Of a stretch of DNA of 54,497 nt, positions 1 through 8,685 are shown one piece after another. Made by a program: the position numbers and the translations under genes. Below the pieces are notes generated by a model. That model ran no database searches and was not told the DNA's origin. It was given only the letters and a program-made list of their open reading frames with translations. This DNA is from a virus: IMG/VR virus record IMGVR_UViG_3300046171_000026, positions 1-54,497 of that record; one strand, given 5' to 3'. The first letter of the stretch is position 1. The number at the start of each line of letters is the position of its first letter.

Positions 1-146
1 CAAAAATTCAAGGGCTATCCTCAGTAAAACCCCGAGAACCACCCCCAAAAAACACTTAAAAAAATTACAAGGAATAAATCAAGGTACACACTAGGGAAAT
101 AAACTAGGGGATATGCGAGTGACCACCCCCATACCTACCTATATAC
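1..146. repeat. Left copy of the terminal direct repeat
   Basis: This stretch is repeated in the same orientation at 54352-54497. The two copies match along all 146 bases except positions 45-46 (CC here, AG at 54396-54397). A repeat joining the two ends means the contig is a circularly complete genome, or a linear genome with short direct terminal repeats as in T7-like phages. The two mismatches show the copies are not one read placed twice. The repeat includes ACCACCCCCATAC (122-134), which recurs at 49224-49236. Confidence 0.93.
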
Positions 147-254
147 ATATAGGATTATGCTAAAATACCCAGTTTCCCTGTAAACCACCTAGTGGCTACA
201 TTTATGCACTTAATATTCTGTAAATCTCTTGGCAATATGCTTGGGTATTCCCTA

Positions 255-298
255 GGGGGTATGTATAAATAGGTATATATTATATATAAAACCCCCCC
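255..298. other. G-tract/C-tract hairpin
   Basis: GGGGG at 255-259 can pair with the seven C at 292-298, and the AT-rich centre can pair with itself. The left arm continues TATGTATA. A similar G-tract hairpin with TAT-rich centre occurs after the capsid genes (11104-11129) and near 49205-49232. No T-run follows, so a terminator role is not clear. It could be a processing or packaging-related structure. Confidence 0.4.
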
Positions 299-396
299 GT
301 AGTATCTTCAATACTATTATACACCTCCTTTTTACTTTTGTCAATGCTGATATGTTACAAAAGTGTCGCAGATTACAAATAATCTTAAATTAATAC

Positions 397-425
397 TTGA
401 CAAAAGTCAATATCGTGTGTATACT
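397..425 (+). promoter_or_regulatory. Sigma70-type promoter for the rightward arm
   Basis: TTGACA at 397-402 and TATACT at 420-425 are separated by exactly 17 bp, which is near-perfect consensus for the host housekeeping sigma factor. It points toward the broken gene at 562 and the terminase genes, and no phage RNA polymerase gene is visible in the window. Confidence 0.85.
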
Positions 426-561
426 AGAATCAGGTACACTTTAAACGGGCACACAAACACAATCGCATGCATACATGCACAACGGGTCATCACTAAACTG
501 TACCAATTTTATCGGGAACACCTAGGATTCCCATAAAGTTTAACAATTAAAGGATATAATT

Positions 562-1111
562 ATGGCATATATGTATTATGGTAAAAAGTATGATACCAAA
601 GCTGAACTAAAAGCTGCACAAAAAAAAGCAGTATAGTCAGGGAAGTGGAAAAAAGAAAGGATCATTCTTTGAAAAATTCTATAGAAGGAGTCAAATCTAA
701 AGAAGCTAGAGCTGAAAAAGCTAGATAGCTCAGGAAAAGCTAATAGAGCTGCAACTAAAAAAATGTACGCTGCAGAAAGCTATGTTTAAGACTGCAAAAG
801 CTAGAGATGAGCAAAGTTAAACCAGGAAAGGATAGATCTTTCAAATGCTAATTGATGCTGCTACAAAAGCAGGTAAAGTAGATTTTACTTATGAGGAAAG
901 ATCTTTTACTACTAAAGGTGCTGAAGATAAAGAGATAAGATGAAAACTAGAATTGCACAAAGGTACATTCAAGAAGAAATCAAATCTAGACGCTGATACT
1001 GTTGCATCTTACAAAAAAAGAATTAAGTACATGAAAGACAGAAAAGCTAAAGGTAAAAACTTCTCTGCTAAAAACTTAAAAGAATTAGAAGCAAAATTAG
1101 CAGCAAACTAA
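562..1111 (+). pseudogene. Lysine-rich protein gene broken by multiple frameshifts
   Basis: An ATG at 562 has a good ribosome binding site (AAAGGA, 549-554). The start frame encodes MAYMYYGKKYDTKAEL and stops at 634-636. Coherent Lys/Ala-rich coding continues to the TAA at 1109-1111 only if the frame is changed about five or more times: successive pieces are rich in KARAEKA, KPGKDRSF, AATKAGKVDFTYEERSF and ASYKKRIKYMKDRKAKGK. Together they would make a basic protein of roughly 180 residues. Function is not recognised. Every other rightward gene is intact, so this is either a truly decaying gene or a local consensus error zone near the contig end. Confidence 0.75.
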
Positions 1112-1180
1112 AAACAATGTTAACCAAGAAAGCTTTGGATCTTCCATTTAAGGAAATCATGGAGCTTGTAAACGCAAACA

Positions 1181-1603
1181 ATGGATTCTACTATTCTAAA
1201 GACTCAAAACAAAAGCTTAACAGATACTCAGGAGAAGTTTCTAGACGCTTTGTTCGGAGAAGCACAAGGAAACCCAAAGCGAGCAGGTGAGCTTGCAGGT
1301 TACTCAGAACATTCATATCCTAAAGTTCTACGTAATCTTAAAGACGAGATTGTTAAACGAGCAGAAAACTATTTAGCCATACATTCTGCAAAGGCTGCAA
1401 CTAAAATGGTAAACATGCTAGAAGAGGATGGAACAACACCTCATGCTAGTATCAGAATGGAAGCAGCAAAACAAATATTAGATCGTATTGGTATTGTAAA
1501 GAAAGATCAAGTAGATATTAATATGAATCTAAAACATGGTATGTTTATATTACCAGCAAAAGACGAAGTGGAAGAATCAATTGTTACTCCAGTCCAAGAT
1601 TAA
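1181..1603 (+). CDS. terS: Terminase small subunit (probable)
   Basis: This 140-residue protein lies just before the large terminase gene, the normal place for the DNA-recognition subunit of the packaging motor. Residues about 16-60 (QEKFLDALFGEAQGNPKRAG, then AGYSEHSY and a basic helix) look like the helix-turn-helix domain of small terminases. The middle is helical and the tail acidic. The ATG at 1181 is the first start after an in-frame TAA at 1169, and its ribosome binding site is weak. The 3' end overlaps the next gene. The call rests on size, HTH pattern and position. Confidence 0.7.
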   Translation: MDSTILKTQNKSLTDTQEKFLDALFGEAQGNPKRAGELAGYSEHSYPKVLRNLKDEIVKRAENYLAIHSAKAATKMVNMLEEDGTTPHASIRMEAAKQILDRIGIVKKDQVDINMNLKHGMFILPAKDEVEESIVTPVQD

Positions 1604-1862
1604 ACGAAAAGCTAGAACTATTCCTTTTGGATACAAACTAGCAGAAGACACAGATTATATTGAACCAATAGAATCTGAATTAGAAGCTTTAGAAGAAGCA
1701 AAGAAATTTTTAAAAACATGTTCATACCGAGAGGTAGCTATTTGGCTAACAAGAAAAACAGGAAGGTACATATCATATGTCGGACTTAGAAAAAGAGTCG
1801 CAAGAGATACCGCTTCCAAAACCAAAGAAGAAAGTAAAAACCAAAGCCAAGCAGTCAGCTAA
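1536..1862 (+). CDS. Small HTH-like protein overlapping both terminase genes
   Basis: The frame encodes up to 108 residues. The part from about residue 28 to 90 looks like a real folded domain (TIPFGYKLAEDTDYIEPI, then SYREVAIWLTRKTGR and YVGLRKRV). The IPFGYKL and VGLRKRV pattern resembles the helix-turn-helix part of serine-recombinase-type domains, but no catalytic domain is present, so a DNA-binding role is more likely than recombination. The ATG at 1536 would overlap terS by 68 bp. A TTG at 1581 with GGAAG about 8 bp upstream is a plausible alternative start. The 3' end overlaps terL by 86 bp. Confidence 0.6.
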   Translation: MVCLYYQQKTKWKNQLLLQSKIKRKARTIPFGYKLAEDTDYIEPIESELEALEEAKKFLKTCSYREVAIWLTRKTGRYISYVGLRKRVARDTASKTKEESKNQSQAVS

Positions 1863-3411
1863 ACAAGCTTTAGCTAGAACACGTAAAAAAGTTGCAAAGG
1901 CAGAACAATCTCTACGTTCAGCCAAGGCTCATGCAAAAAATGTCAAGGATAAATTGTTAACCATTGACAAAGTATTGGATGGTAAAGAACAGCAACTTAT
2001 AACCCAAGACGTAATAGAAGATGTTCCAGAAAATATTCAAGAACATCTAGCTGCACAGAATATAATCTTTAAACCTAATGAAGGTCCACAAAGAGATTTC
2101 CTAGCAGCCTCAGAACGAGAAGTGTTTTACGGTGGAGCAAGAGGTGGTGGTAAATCATATGCCATGTTAATAGATCCTCTACGATACTGTCATAAAGAAC
2201 ATCATCGTTGTCTATTACTCAGAAGAACAATGCCTGAGTTAAGAGATTTGATTAATCATTCTCAAAGATTATACTCAAGAGCATTTCCAGGAGCAAAATG
2301 GAGAGAGCAAGAAAAAGAGTGGAGATTCCCGTCAGGAGCAAAGATAGAGTTCGGGTACGCAGAGAACATGACAGATGTTTTACGTTACCAAGGGCAATCA
2401 TACACATGGATAGGAATAGACGAACTTCCACAATATCCTTCGCCAGATATATATAATTTTCTAAGATCGTCACTTAGATCAGTTGATCCAAGTATACCAG
2501 TATACATGAGGGCTACAGGTAACCCAGGTAACGTTGGATCACAGTGGGTTAAAGAAATGTTTGTAGATCCTATAGATCCAAACACAGCTTTTAACATAGA
2601 GATTTCTACACCCTCAGGTATAAAATATATAACAAGAAGATTTATACCAGCTAAGTTACAAGATAATCCGTACCTTATGCAGACTGATGATTACTATGCA
2701 ATGTTATCATCACTACCAGAAGTACAAAGAAAACAATTTTTAAATGGAGACTGGGATGCATTTTCTAATGCAGCATTCTCAGAATTTGACAGAGATGTAC
2801 ATGTTGTCGAACCTTTTGAGATACCTAGAGGCTGGCAGAGATTTCGTGCTGCTGACTGGGGTTATTCTTCTCCTGCTTGTTGCTTATGGTTTGCTATTGA
2901 CTACGATAATAATCTATGGGTTTATAGAGAACTGTATACTCAAAAGATTACGGCAGATGTATTCGCAAGAAAAGTCATAGACCTAGAGCACGGAGAATAT
3001 ATACGTTACGGGGTCTTAGACGCTAGTACATGGGCAAGAAGAGGTGATGTGGGTCCAAGCATTGCAGAGACAATGATTCAAGCTGGATGCCGTTGGAGAC
3101 CTTCTGATAGAACTCCAAGAAGTAGAATTAGTGGAAAGTTAGAAATCCACAAAAGATTAAAGGTTGAAGATAATGAACCTGGTATTCGTATATTCTCTAG
3201 TTGTAGAAATTTACTAAGAACATTTCCTACACTACCAATAGATGATAGTAATCCAGAAGACATTAATACACACGTAGAAGATCACGCATATGATGCATTA
3301 AGATACGGATGTATGAGTAGACCAATGCATACAAGTTATGCAAACAAAGCATTTGGTAATAGTAACAGAACAACTAATTTTGTCCCCTCAGATAAAATAT
3401 TTGGATATTAA
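1777..3411 (+). CDS. terL: Terminase large subunit, packaging ATPase and nuclease
   Basis: This 544-residue protein is the motor that pumps DNA into the procapsid and cuts it. Visible motifs: Walker A GGARGGGKS (119-127), Walker B WIGIDE (211-216), coupling motif ATGNPG (246-251), then a nuclease domain with acidic residues D360 (AADWG), D415 (VLDAST) and D506 (HAYDALRYG). The first ~75 residues are a Lys/Ala-rich extension, partly encoded over the neighbouring overlapping gene. The ATG at 1777 has GGAAGG upstream. Length and motif order match phage terminases. Confidence 0.97.
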   Translation: MSDLEKESQEIPLPKPKKKVKTKAKQSAKQALARTRKKVAKAEQSLRSAKAHAKNVKDKLLTIDKVLDGKEQQLITQDVIEDVPENIQEHLAAQNIIFKPNEGPQRDFLAASEREVFYGGARGGGKSYAMLIDPLRYCHKEHHRCLLLRRTMPELRDLINHSQRLYSRAFPGAKWREQEKEWRFPSGAKIEFGYAENMTDVLRYQGQSYTWIGIDELPQYPSPDIYNFLRSSLRSVDPSIPVYMRATGNPGNVGSQWVKEMFVDPIDPNTAFNIEISTPSGIKYITRRFIPAKLQDNPYLMQTDDYYAMLSSLPEVQRKQFLNGDWDAFSNAAFSEFDRDVHVVEPFEIPRGWQRFRAADWGYSSPACCLWFAIDYDNNLWVYRELYTQKITADVFARKVIDLEHGEYIRYGVLDASTWARRGDVGPSIAETMIQAGCRWRPSDRTPRSRISGKLEIHKRLKVEDNEPGIRIFSSCRNLLRTFPTLPIDDSNPEDINTHVEDHAYDALRYGCMSRPMHTSYANKAFGNSNRTTNFVPSDKIFGY

Positions 3412-3423
3412 CAGAGAGGATAG

Positions 3424-3714
3424 ATGAAGAAAGTAAAGTTACCTACTATAAATAAAAAGAATTTTCCCTATGACTTAGTACAAGTAATATGGGAAGATAT
3501 CGTTGGAGATGCAGGCTGGGCTGAGATTCCAGATATTAAAAATGCTAGCACAGCAATATGTTGCAGTCTAGGATACTTAGTATTTCAAGACGATAAGAAA
3601 ACTGTTATCATGTCAGATTTTATATTTGAAGATAATGGTAAAGTAAAAACAGGTGGTGGTTATACTGCCCTCCCAACAACAAACGTTTTACAAATAAAAA
3701 AAATAAAAACATAG
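3424..3714 (+). CDS. Small conserved phage protein, unknown
   Basis: A 96-residue soluble protein follows the large terminase gene by 12 bp, with ribosome binding site GAGAGGA. It has a compact pattern with W23, GDAGW, a Cys pair (AICCSLGYLVFQ) and a Thr/Gly-rich C-terminus, which looks like a small beta-rich fold. I do not recognise a named family. Its place between terminase and portal suggests a late morphogenesis or packaging accessory role, which is inference only. Confidence 0.75.
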   Translation: MKKVKLPTINKKNFPYDLVQVIWEDIVGDAGWAEIPDIKNASTAICCSLGYLVFQDDKKTVIMSDFIFEDNGKVKTGGGYTALPTTNVLQIKKIKT

Positions 3715-3721
3715 GAACAAT

Positions 3722-3949
3722 ATGGAAACTAAATTTGACCCCAAAGCTAAAGTTAAGCAAGGTGATCTAAGTTCAGCTCCTGATGGAAAGCAACCAAATC
3801 AACAACCAGGTAATTTAAAAATTACTTACGGTAAAGAAGAACGTGCTATGGAAACTCAGGATGGTAAGTTTGACTACTATGAACCAAAGAAATTCAGAAG
3901 TCAATTAGATGCTAACTTTAATACGTTAGCTGATGAAAAGGATTACTAA
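3722..3949 (+). CDS. Small hydrophilic protein, unknown
   Basis: This 75-residue, charged, probably disordered protein starts at an ATG 7 bp after the previous stop. It contains DPKAKVKQGDLSS near the N-terminus and ends in LADEKDY. The gene two places downstream has a related layout (DPNSKVTHGSTAG and end AEERDY), so the two may be distant paralogs. The stop overlaps the next ATG (TAATG), so translation is probably coupled. Function unknown. Confidence 0.7.
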   Translation: METKFDPKAKVKQGDLSSAPDGKQPNQQPGNLKITYGKEERAMETQDGKFDYYEPKKFRSQLDANFNTLADEKDY

Positions 3950-4137
3950 TGAGTGACTTTTTAAAAAAGAAAACATCAGATCCTAAATTTTATGGTTATA
4001 CAGGACCTGTAAAGCCAGAAAAAAAATCTAAATATATTACAAAAAAATCTGATAAAGATAATAGCTCATATGGTTATTCAGGAAAACCTAGAGAAGTAAA
4101 AAAGAAATCAAAATATATTACATACAAAGGAGACTAA
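3949..4137 (+). CDS. Small basic protein with an internal tandem repeat
   Basis: The 62 residues consist mostly of two copies of a ~22-residue unit: YGYTGPVKPEKKSKYITKKS, then YGYSGKPREVKKKSKYITYK. The repeated Tyr-Gly-Tyr and KKKSKYIT elements are visible directly. It overlaps its upstream neighbour by one base. Such a basic repetitive peptide could bind nucleic acid or a capsid protein, but nothing in the sequence proves this. Confidence 0.7.
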   Translation: MSDFLKKKTSDPKFYGYTGPVKPEKKSKYITKKSDKDNSSYGYSGKPREVKKKSKYITYKGD

Positions 4138-4138
4138 C

Positions 4139-4333
4139 ATGGACATAAATACAAGATATAAACATGGAGAACTTGCACCAGATGTGGCTAAAGTTAAAAA
4201 TGAAAAATTAGCTATAGACCCTAACTCAAAAGTTACTCACGGTTCAACTGCTGGAGACGGCAATGATAAGCCAGGTGCTAAATCAAAAGTTGATCCATCA
4301 ATCTTTAGAATGGCTGAAGAAAGAGACTACTAG
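4139..4333 (+). CDS. Small hydrophilic protein, unknown
   Basis: A 64-residue charged protein starts one base after the previous stop, with AAAGGAG as ribosome binding site. It has no hydrophobic segment. The pattern DPNSKVTHGSTAGDGNDKPG and the end MAEERDY echo the gene at 3722, which suggests duplication and divergence of small head-associated genes. Function unknown. Confidence 0.7.
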   Translation: MDINTRYKHGELAPDVAKVKNEKLAIDPNSKVTHGSTAGDGNDKPGAKSKVDPSIFRMAEERDY

Positions 4334-4335
4334 TC

Positions 4336-4614
4336 ATGGCACTAACTGATAAGAAGTATGCTAACGAACATCCTAAGTTTAATATGTTCGATAGGTACAA
4401 AGCAGATAAAGATTCTTTAGTAGGTGCTAGAGCTGATATATCTGGTAAAGATGTTGATGCTTCTAAGATGAGAGGATATTCTTCAGTAGATTTAGATACT
4501 GCTAGAATGATAAGTAATAATCCTACATTGACTCAAGAAGAGTTAAAGCAATTAAAAAAAGCAGCTAAAGAAAGAAAAGAAATAGAGCCAACAGGACAAT
4601 TTAAAAAGGACTAA
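4336..4614 (+). CDS. Small hydrophilic protein upstream of portal, unknown
   Basis: This 92-residue, lysine-rich protein has a predicted helical C-terminal half (LTQEELKQLKKAAKERKEI). It has no membrane segment or known motif. It sits 2 bp after its upstream neighbour and ends directly before the portal ATG, so it belongs to the same late head transcript. It may be a minor head protein, but that is inferred only from place. Confidence 0.7.
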   Translation: MALTDKKYANEHPKFNMFDRYKADKDSLVGARADISGKDVDASKMRGYSSVDLDTARMISNNPTLTQEELKQLKKAAKERKEIEPTGQFKKD

Positions 4615-6696
4615 ATGGATAATAACGAAAAGGATAATTACGATCCGTTTGTCGGATACGTAAGAGAGAAGTTCCAACAAGCAGAAACATCAAGACTTCA
4701 AGATGAGAAAAGATGGTTACAAGCTTATAGAAACTACAGAGGACTATATGGTCCAGAAATGGCTTTTCGTGATAGTGAGAAATCTAAAGTATTTGTTAAA
4801 GTAACAAAGACTAAAGTGCTTGCTGCATTTGGTCAGATTATAGAAGTATTATTTTCTAGTGGTAAGTTTCCAATTGGTGTAACACCTACATCAATGCCAG
4901 AAGGTGCACCAGAATATGCATACTTAGATCCAAAGAAAAAAGAACAAGGTACACAAGAACCAAAACAAGAAAGCCCATATGGTTTTCCAGGTGATGGTGG
5001 TGGTATACCTGCTGGTGCTACAGCAGAATCTTTAATGAAAGATTTAGCACAACAATATGAGAACTTAGGTTTTGAAGAAGGAGATGCTCCTGATCTAAAG
5101 ACTCAACCACAAATAGAGCCAGCTGCAATGGCAGCAGCTAAAATGCAAAAAGTAATACATGATCAGTTAGAAGAAACTGATGCTATCTCAGTTATGAGAC
5201 ATGTGTTTTTTGAAATGGCTTTACTTGGGACAGGAATTTTAAAAGGTCCATTTACAAATGTAAAAACACAATACAAGTTTTCTAGAGATGAGGAAACTGG
5301 AACATCAGCAATGATGGAGATTGGTAAAGATGTACCAGGTATTGAAGCAGTATCATGTTGGGATTTTTACCCAGATCCTAATGCAACAAGTATGAATGAT
5401 GCTGAGTATGTAATTCAAAGACATTCTTTTAACACTGAACAATTTGCAGAACTTGCAAAGAAACCATTGTTCAATTCAGAAAAGATTAGAGAATGTATTG
5501 AGATGGGACCTAATTATCAAACAAGAGGATATGAATCTTCTTTGTATGATAGAGAGAATGTAGCTTCACTATATAAAAATAGATTTGAAGTATTAGAATA
5601 TTGGGGTACAATTAGTAGACAGTTAGCAGATCAATTAGATTTTGAATATGATGATGAACTAGATGTTGTATCAGTTAACGTTTGGATATGTGGTGGTAAA
5701 GTTTTAAGAGTAGTAGAAAATCCTTTCTCACCAAAAAGAATACCTTATATGGTTTGTCCATATGAATTAAATCCATATCAATTCTTTGGTGTAGGTATAC
5801 CAGAGAATATGCAAGATTCACAACAAGTTATGAATGGTCATGCAAGAATGGCAATTGATAACTTAGCACTATCAGGTAACTTAGTATTTGACGTAGATGA
5901 AACTATGTTAGTACCAGGTCAAGATATGAAAGTATTTCCTGGTAAAATATTTAGAAGACAAAGTGGACAACCAGGAGCAGCAATTCATGGTGTTAAGTTT
6001 CCAAATACTTCTAATGAAAACTTAATGATGTTTGATAGATTTAGACAGTTAGCTGATGAAGCAACTGGTATTCCATCATACTCACATGGTACAACTGGTG
6101 TTCAGTCTACAACTAGAACTGCAGCAGGTATGTCTATGTTGATGGGAGCTGCAGCATTAAGTATTAAAACAGTTATTAAAAATATTGATGACTATTTATT
6201 AAAGCCCCTAGGTAATTCATTGTTTCATTGGAACATGCAATTCAATAGTGAAAGACCTGAGATACAAGGTGATCTAGATATTAAAGCACAAGGAACATCT
6301 TCTTTGATGCAGAAAGAAGTAAGATCACAAAGACTAATGACATTTATGCAAACAGCATCTAACCCATCGTTAGCACCGTTTGTTAAATGGCATACATGTT
6401 TAAAAGAAGTTGCTAAGTCACTAGACATTGATCCAGATCAATTAATTAATGATCCAGAGAAAGCAGCTATATACGCACACATAATGGGGATGGCAAATGG
6501 AAATCAAACGAATACAGGCAATAGTGGACAACCAGGTCCAATGGACAATATGGGAGGAGTACCTCCTGGAGCTTCGCCAACAGATCCAACAGGAAATGGA
6601 GGTGGCAACATCGGAACAGGCAATGTACCGATGCCAGGGGAAGCTGGTTTTACTACGCAAGATACTCAGCCTCAAAGAAACAATAAGACACAATAA
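4615..6696 (+). CDS. Portal protein
   Basis: This 693-residue protein is the head-tail connector that forms the DNA channel at one capsid vertex. Typical podovirus portal stretches are visible: a charged N-terminal helix around RLQDEKRWLQAYRNYRGLYG, the core SVMRHVFFEMALLGTGILKG, VSCWDFYPDPNA, and the segment PYELNPYQFFGVGIPENMQD with a following helix rich in Asn and Met. The C-terminal ~70 residues are Gly/Pro/Asn-rich and probably disordered. Length fits large podovirus portals, and it sits downstream of terminase and upstream of scaffold and capsid as expected. Confidence 0.93.
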   Translation: MDNNEKDNYDPFVGYVREKFQQAETSRLQDEKRWLQAYRNYRGLYGPEMAFRDSEKSKVFVKVTKTKVLAAFGQIIEVLFSSGKFPIGVTPTSMPEGAPEYAYLDPKKKEQGTQEPKQESPYGFPGDGGGIPAGATAESLMKDLAQQYENLGFEEGDAPDLKTQPQIEPAAMAAAKMQKVIHDQLEETDAISVMRHVFFEMALLGTGILKGPFTNVKTQYKFSRDEETGTSAMMEIGKDVPGIEAVSCWDFYPDPNATSMNDAEYVIQRHSFNTEQFAELAKKPLFNSEKIRECIEMGPNYQTRGYESSLYDRENVASLYKNRFEVLEYWGTISRQLADQLDFEYDDELDVVSVNVWICGGKVLRVVENPFSPKRIPYMVCPYELNPYQFFGVGIPENMQDSQQVMNGHARMAIDNLALSGNLVFDVDETMLVPGQDMKVFPGKIFRRQSGQPGAAIHGVKFPNTSNENLMMFDRFRQLADEATGIPSYSHGTTGVQSTTRTAAGMSMLMGAAALSIKTVIKNIDDYLLKPLGNSLFHWNMQFNSERPEIQGDLDIKAQGTSSLMQKEVRSQRLMTFMQTASNPSLAPFVKWHTCLKEVAKSLDIDPDQLINDPEKAAIYAHIMGMANGNQTNTGNSGQPGPMDNMGGVPPGASPTDPTGNGGGNIGTGNVPMPGEAGFTTQDTQPQRNNKTQ

Positions 6697-6707
6697 AGAA
6701 GAATAAT

Positions 6708-8093
6708 ATGGCACAAACATTTGATACATCAAGAGTTGGAGGTGGTACTTACGAACTAGAACAAGATGCTAGTGGTAATTACAAATTAAAATCAGTAGGA
6801 TTTGCTCAAGTAAATAAATTAAATTTACCTGATCTTGCAACTAGTGATGTTGCACCACCTACTATAGGTCCTATAACAAAACAACCAGTTGATGATCCTA
6901 AGGTAGCAGACCCTTTTAAAAAATTAGGTGCACAAAATACTGGTGGTGGAGAAGGTGGTGGTCAAGACTACAGTGGTGTTATGCTTAAGACTCCAGAAGT
7001 AAAAGATGTTTCAGTTAGAGATGCTGGAGAAATGAGAAAACAACAAATTGAAAAAGCAGGTGGTGTTGAAACAAGTAAAGGTCAAATGTATGCAACTGAT
7101 GCTGGATTTCAAATAGCAGAAGATCAAGCTAATCAACAACGTGCAGAAATGACTGATAATAATATAGGCTTTCAACAATCTCAAACTGTTGATCCTATTA
7201 CAGGTGCTGGTAGATCACAATCAGATAAATTTAAAGAAAGATTTGATCCTACAAAAATAAAAGCAGCACCAGAAAGAGTTACAGGTCTACAAAAAGTAAA
7301 ATCAAAAGCTTCAGATGCTATATCAAAAACTAAAAAAGTAATTGGTACTGTAGCAAAAATGTTAATACCAGGTGCAAATTTAATAAGTGCTATAATGCCA
7401 GAAGAAACAGCTGTACAAAAAGTAAATAAAAGTTATTTTAATGTTAGAGGTGGTAATGTTGATGGTAATAGAATAGCTGGTAATCCTGCAACAGATTTAT
7501 ATGCAGGTATGAATAGAACCTCAGATTTTGGTAATTTAGAAAAAGCTGGTAATAAAAGATTAGCTACAAGACAAAAAACAATTGAAAGAAAAGGCTATAA
7601 AGCTGGTGATAAATTTTTTGATGATACTCAAAAAATGAAAGAAGATGCTAGAGCATACAAACAAGCAAAAGAAACTGCAACAGATACAAGTCCAGGAGCA
7701 ACTGGTGGAGAAGGTGGTGGTGGAGGTGGCTCAGATAGTGGAAGAGTTATCTGCACAGATCTACATAGAACAGGGGAATTATCTACTAGAGATTGGATAA
7801 GAGATACAAAATTTACATTTAAAACATTATCTATAAAACACGTTAAAGGTTATTTACTTTGGGCAGAACCTACTGTAAAACATATACAAAAGTATCCTAG
7901 ATACAGAAAGATATGGAAACATATTGCACAACACAGAGCAAATGATATTGCATGGAGATTAAACGAAGGTAAGTTTGATTTACTAGGTAGAATATATGCA
8001 GGTATAGGTGAACCCGTATGTTGGATGTTAGGTAACTTTGTAAGTGATAAACAAATTAGTAAATATAATTTAACACATTGGAGAAGAGCATAA
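6708..8093 (+). CDS. Virion-associated protein with conserved C-terminal domain
   Basis: A 461-residue protein between portal and scaffold. Residues 1-340 are low-complexity and hydrophilic with Gly-rich stretches (GGGEGGGQD near 80, GGEGGGGGGSDSG near 335) that look like a flexible linker. A compact C-terminal domain of about 115 residues follows, with ICTDLHRTGELSTRDW, HVKGYLLWAEPTVKHI and NEGKFDLLGRIYAGIGEPVC. Such domains occur at the end of phage virion proteins, but I cannot name the family with certainty. The stop overlaps the next ATG (TAATG). Confidence 0.75.
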   Translation: MAQTFDTSRVGGGTYELEQDASGNYKLKSVGFAQVNKLNLPDLATSDVAPPTIGPITKQPVDDPKVADPFKKLGAQNTGGGEGGGQDYSGVMLKTPEVKDVSVRDAGEMRKQQIEKAGGVETSKGQMYATDAGFQIAEDQANQQRAEMTDNNIGFQQSQTVDPITGAGRSQSDKFKERFDPTKIKAAPERVTGLQKVKSKASDAISKTKKVIGTVAKMLIPGANLISAIMPEETAVQKVNKSYFNVRGGNVDGNRIAGNPATDLYAGMNRTSDFGNLEKAGNKRLATRQKTIERKGYKAGDKFFDDTQKMKEDARAYKQAKETATDTSPGATGGEGGGGGGSDSGRVICTDLHRTGELSTRDWIRDTKFTFKTLSIKHVKGYLLWAEPTVKHIQKYPRYRKIWKHIAQHRANDIAWRLNEGKFDLLGRIYAGIGEPVCWMLGNFVSDKQISKYNLTHWRRA

Positions 8094-8617
8094 TGGCAAT
8101 AGGACCAGATGGTAAAGTAACAACAACAGGTTTAATGGATAGTCCTGCTAAAACAGCAGAAGCACCTGATATGTCAAACTTAAAAGCACCAGCTCAACCA
8201 AAAGAAAAAACATCACCAGCAGCTATGGTAGAAAAACCAGAACCTAAAGATCCTGCTGTTATAGAAAAATTAAATGCTTTATCTGAGCAAGAAAAAGTAC
8301 AATTAGATATGGTACTAGCTCCAAGTTTAGCAACTATATTAAAAAAAATAGCACCTGATGCAAGTTCAGTAATAGATCAATTTACAAGTACAGAAGAAAA
8401 TGTTGTATTACCAGTATCAGTAGTAAAGAATTTTGCCGTTATGAAATACCCAAGTTCTAGCGAGCAGGAATCCCTACAAGGATTCGTTACAGAATTGTCT
8501 GAGTCACAATCAGATAATACAAATGTGCCACCTGAAAATATGCAGGCATCTCAAGGAATGATGGCTCCAGAGCCAGACATGACTAATACAGATGCTATAG
8601 ATCAAGATCTAGCATAA
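8093..8617 (+). CDS. Acidic virion or scaffold-assisting protein
   Basis: I chose ATG 8093 (MAIGPDGKV) because GGAGAAG lies 10 bp upstream. A longer version would need a TTG at 8078. The ~174-residue product is Pro/Ala/Glu-rich at both ends with a helical middle (SEQEKVQLDMVLAPSLATIL). It is hydrophilic and acidic, without membrane segments. Place between portal and scaffold suggests a head-assembly helper. Function is not recognised. Confidence 0.7.
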   Translation: MAIGPDGKVTTTGLMDSPAKTAEAPDMSNLKAPAQPKEKTSPAAMVEKPEPKDPAVIEKLNALSEQEKVQLDMVLAPSLATILKKIAPDASSVIDQFTSTEENVVLPVSVVKNFAVMKYPSSSEQESLQGFVTELSESQSDNTNVPPENMQASQGMMAPEPDMTNTDAIDQDLA

Positions 8618-8640
8618 ATTCAGCCCACAAATTATGGAAG

Positions 8641-8668
8641 TGAGCTACCCTTATCCATAAGGCACTCA
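8641..8668 (+). other. Inverted repeat in the leader of the scaffold gene
   Basis: CCTTAT (8649-8654) and ATAAGG (8657-8662) can pair, flanked by TGAG (8641-8644) and CTCA (8665-8668), giving a hairpin with an internal loop in an otherwise unused 68-bp gap. It sits 18 bp before the scaffold start. There is no T-run, so an mRNA processing or translation-control element is more likely than a terminator. Confidence 0.4.
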
Positions 8669-8685
8669 ACCTAAGAGGAAAAATA

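Larger units (their letters stand above)
147..561. other. Noncoding leader before the rightward genes
   Basis: No convincing gene lies here. The stretch is AT-rich with C and G tracts. It holds a possible G/C-tract hairpin (255-298), a consensus sigma70-type promoter (397-425), a short inverted repeat GGGAA/TTCCC near 514-532 and a ribosome binding site AAAGGA (549-554) for the broken gene at 562. With the terminal repeat it forms the control segment for rightward transcription. Confidence 0.7.

Noticed and set aside
1117-1290. Short frame MLTKKALDLPFKEIMELVNA overlapping the small terminase start
   Set aside because: No ribosome binding site, out of frame with terS, and its second half turns into Arg-rich noise where terS is clearly coding. 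It may be residue of an indel near the broken gene.
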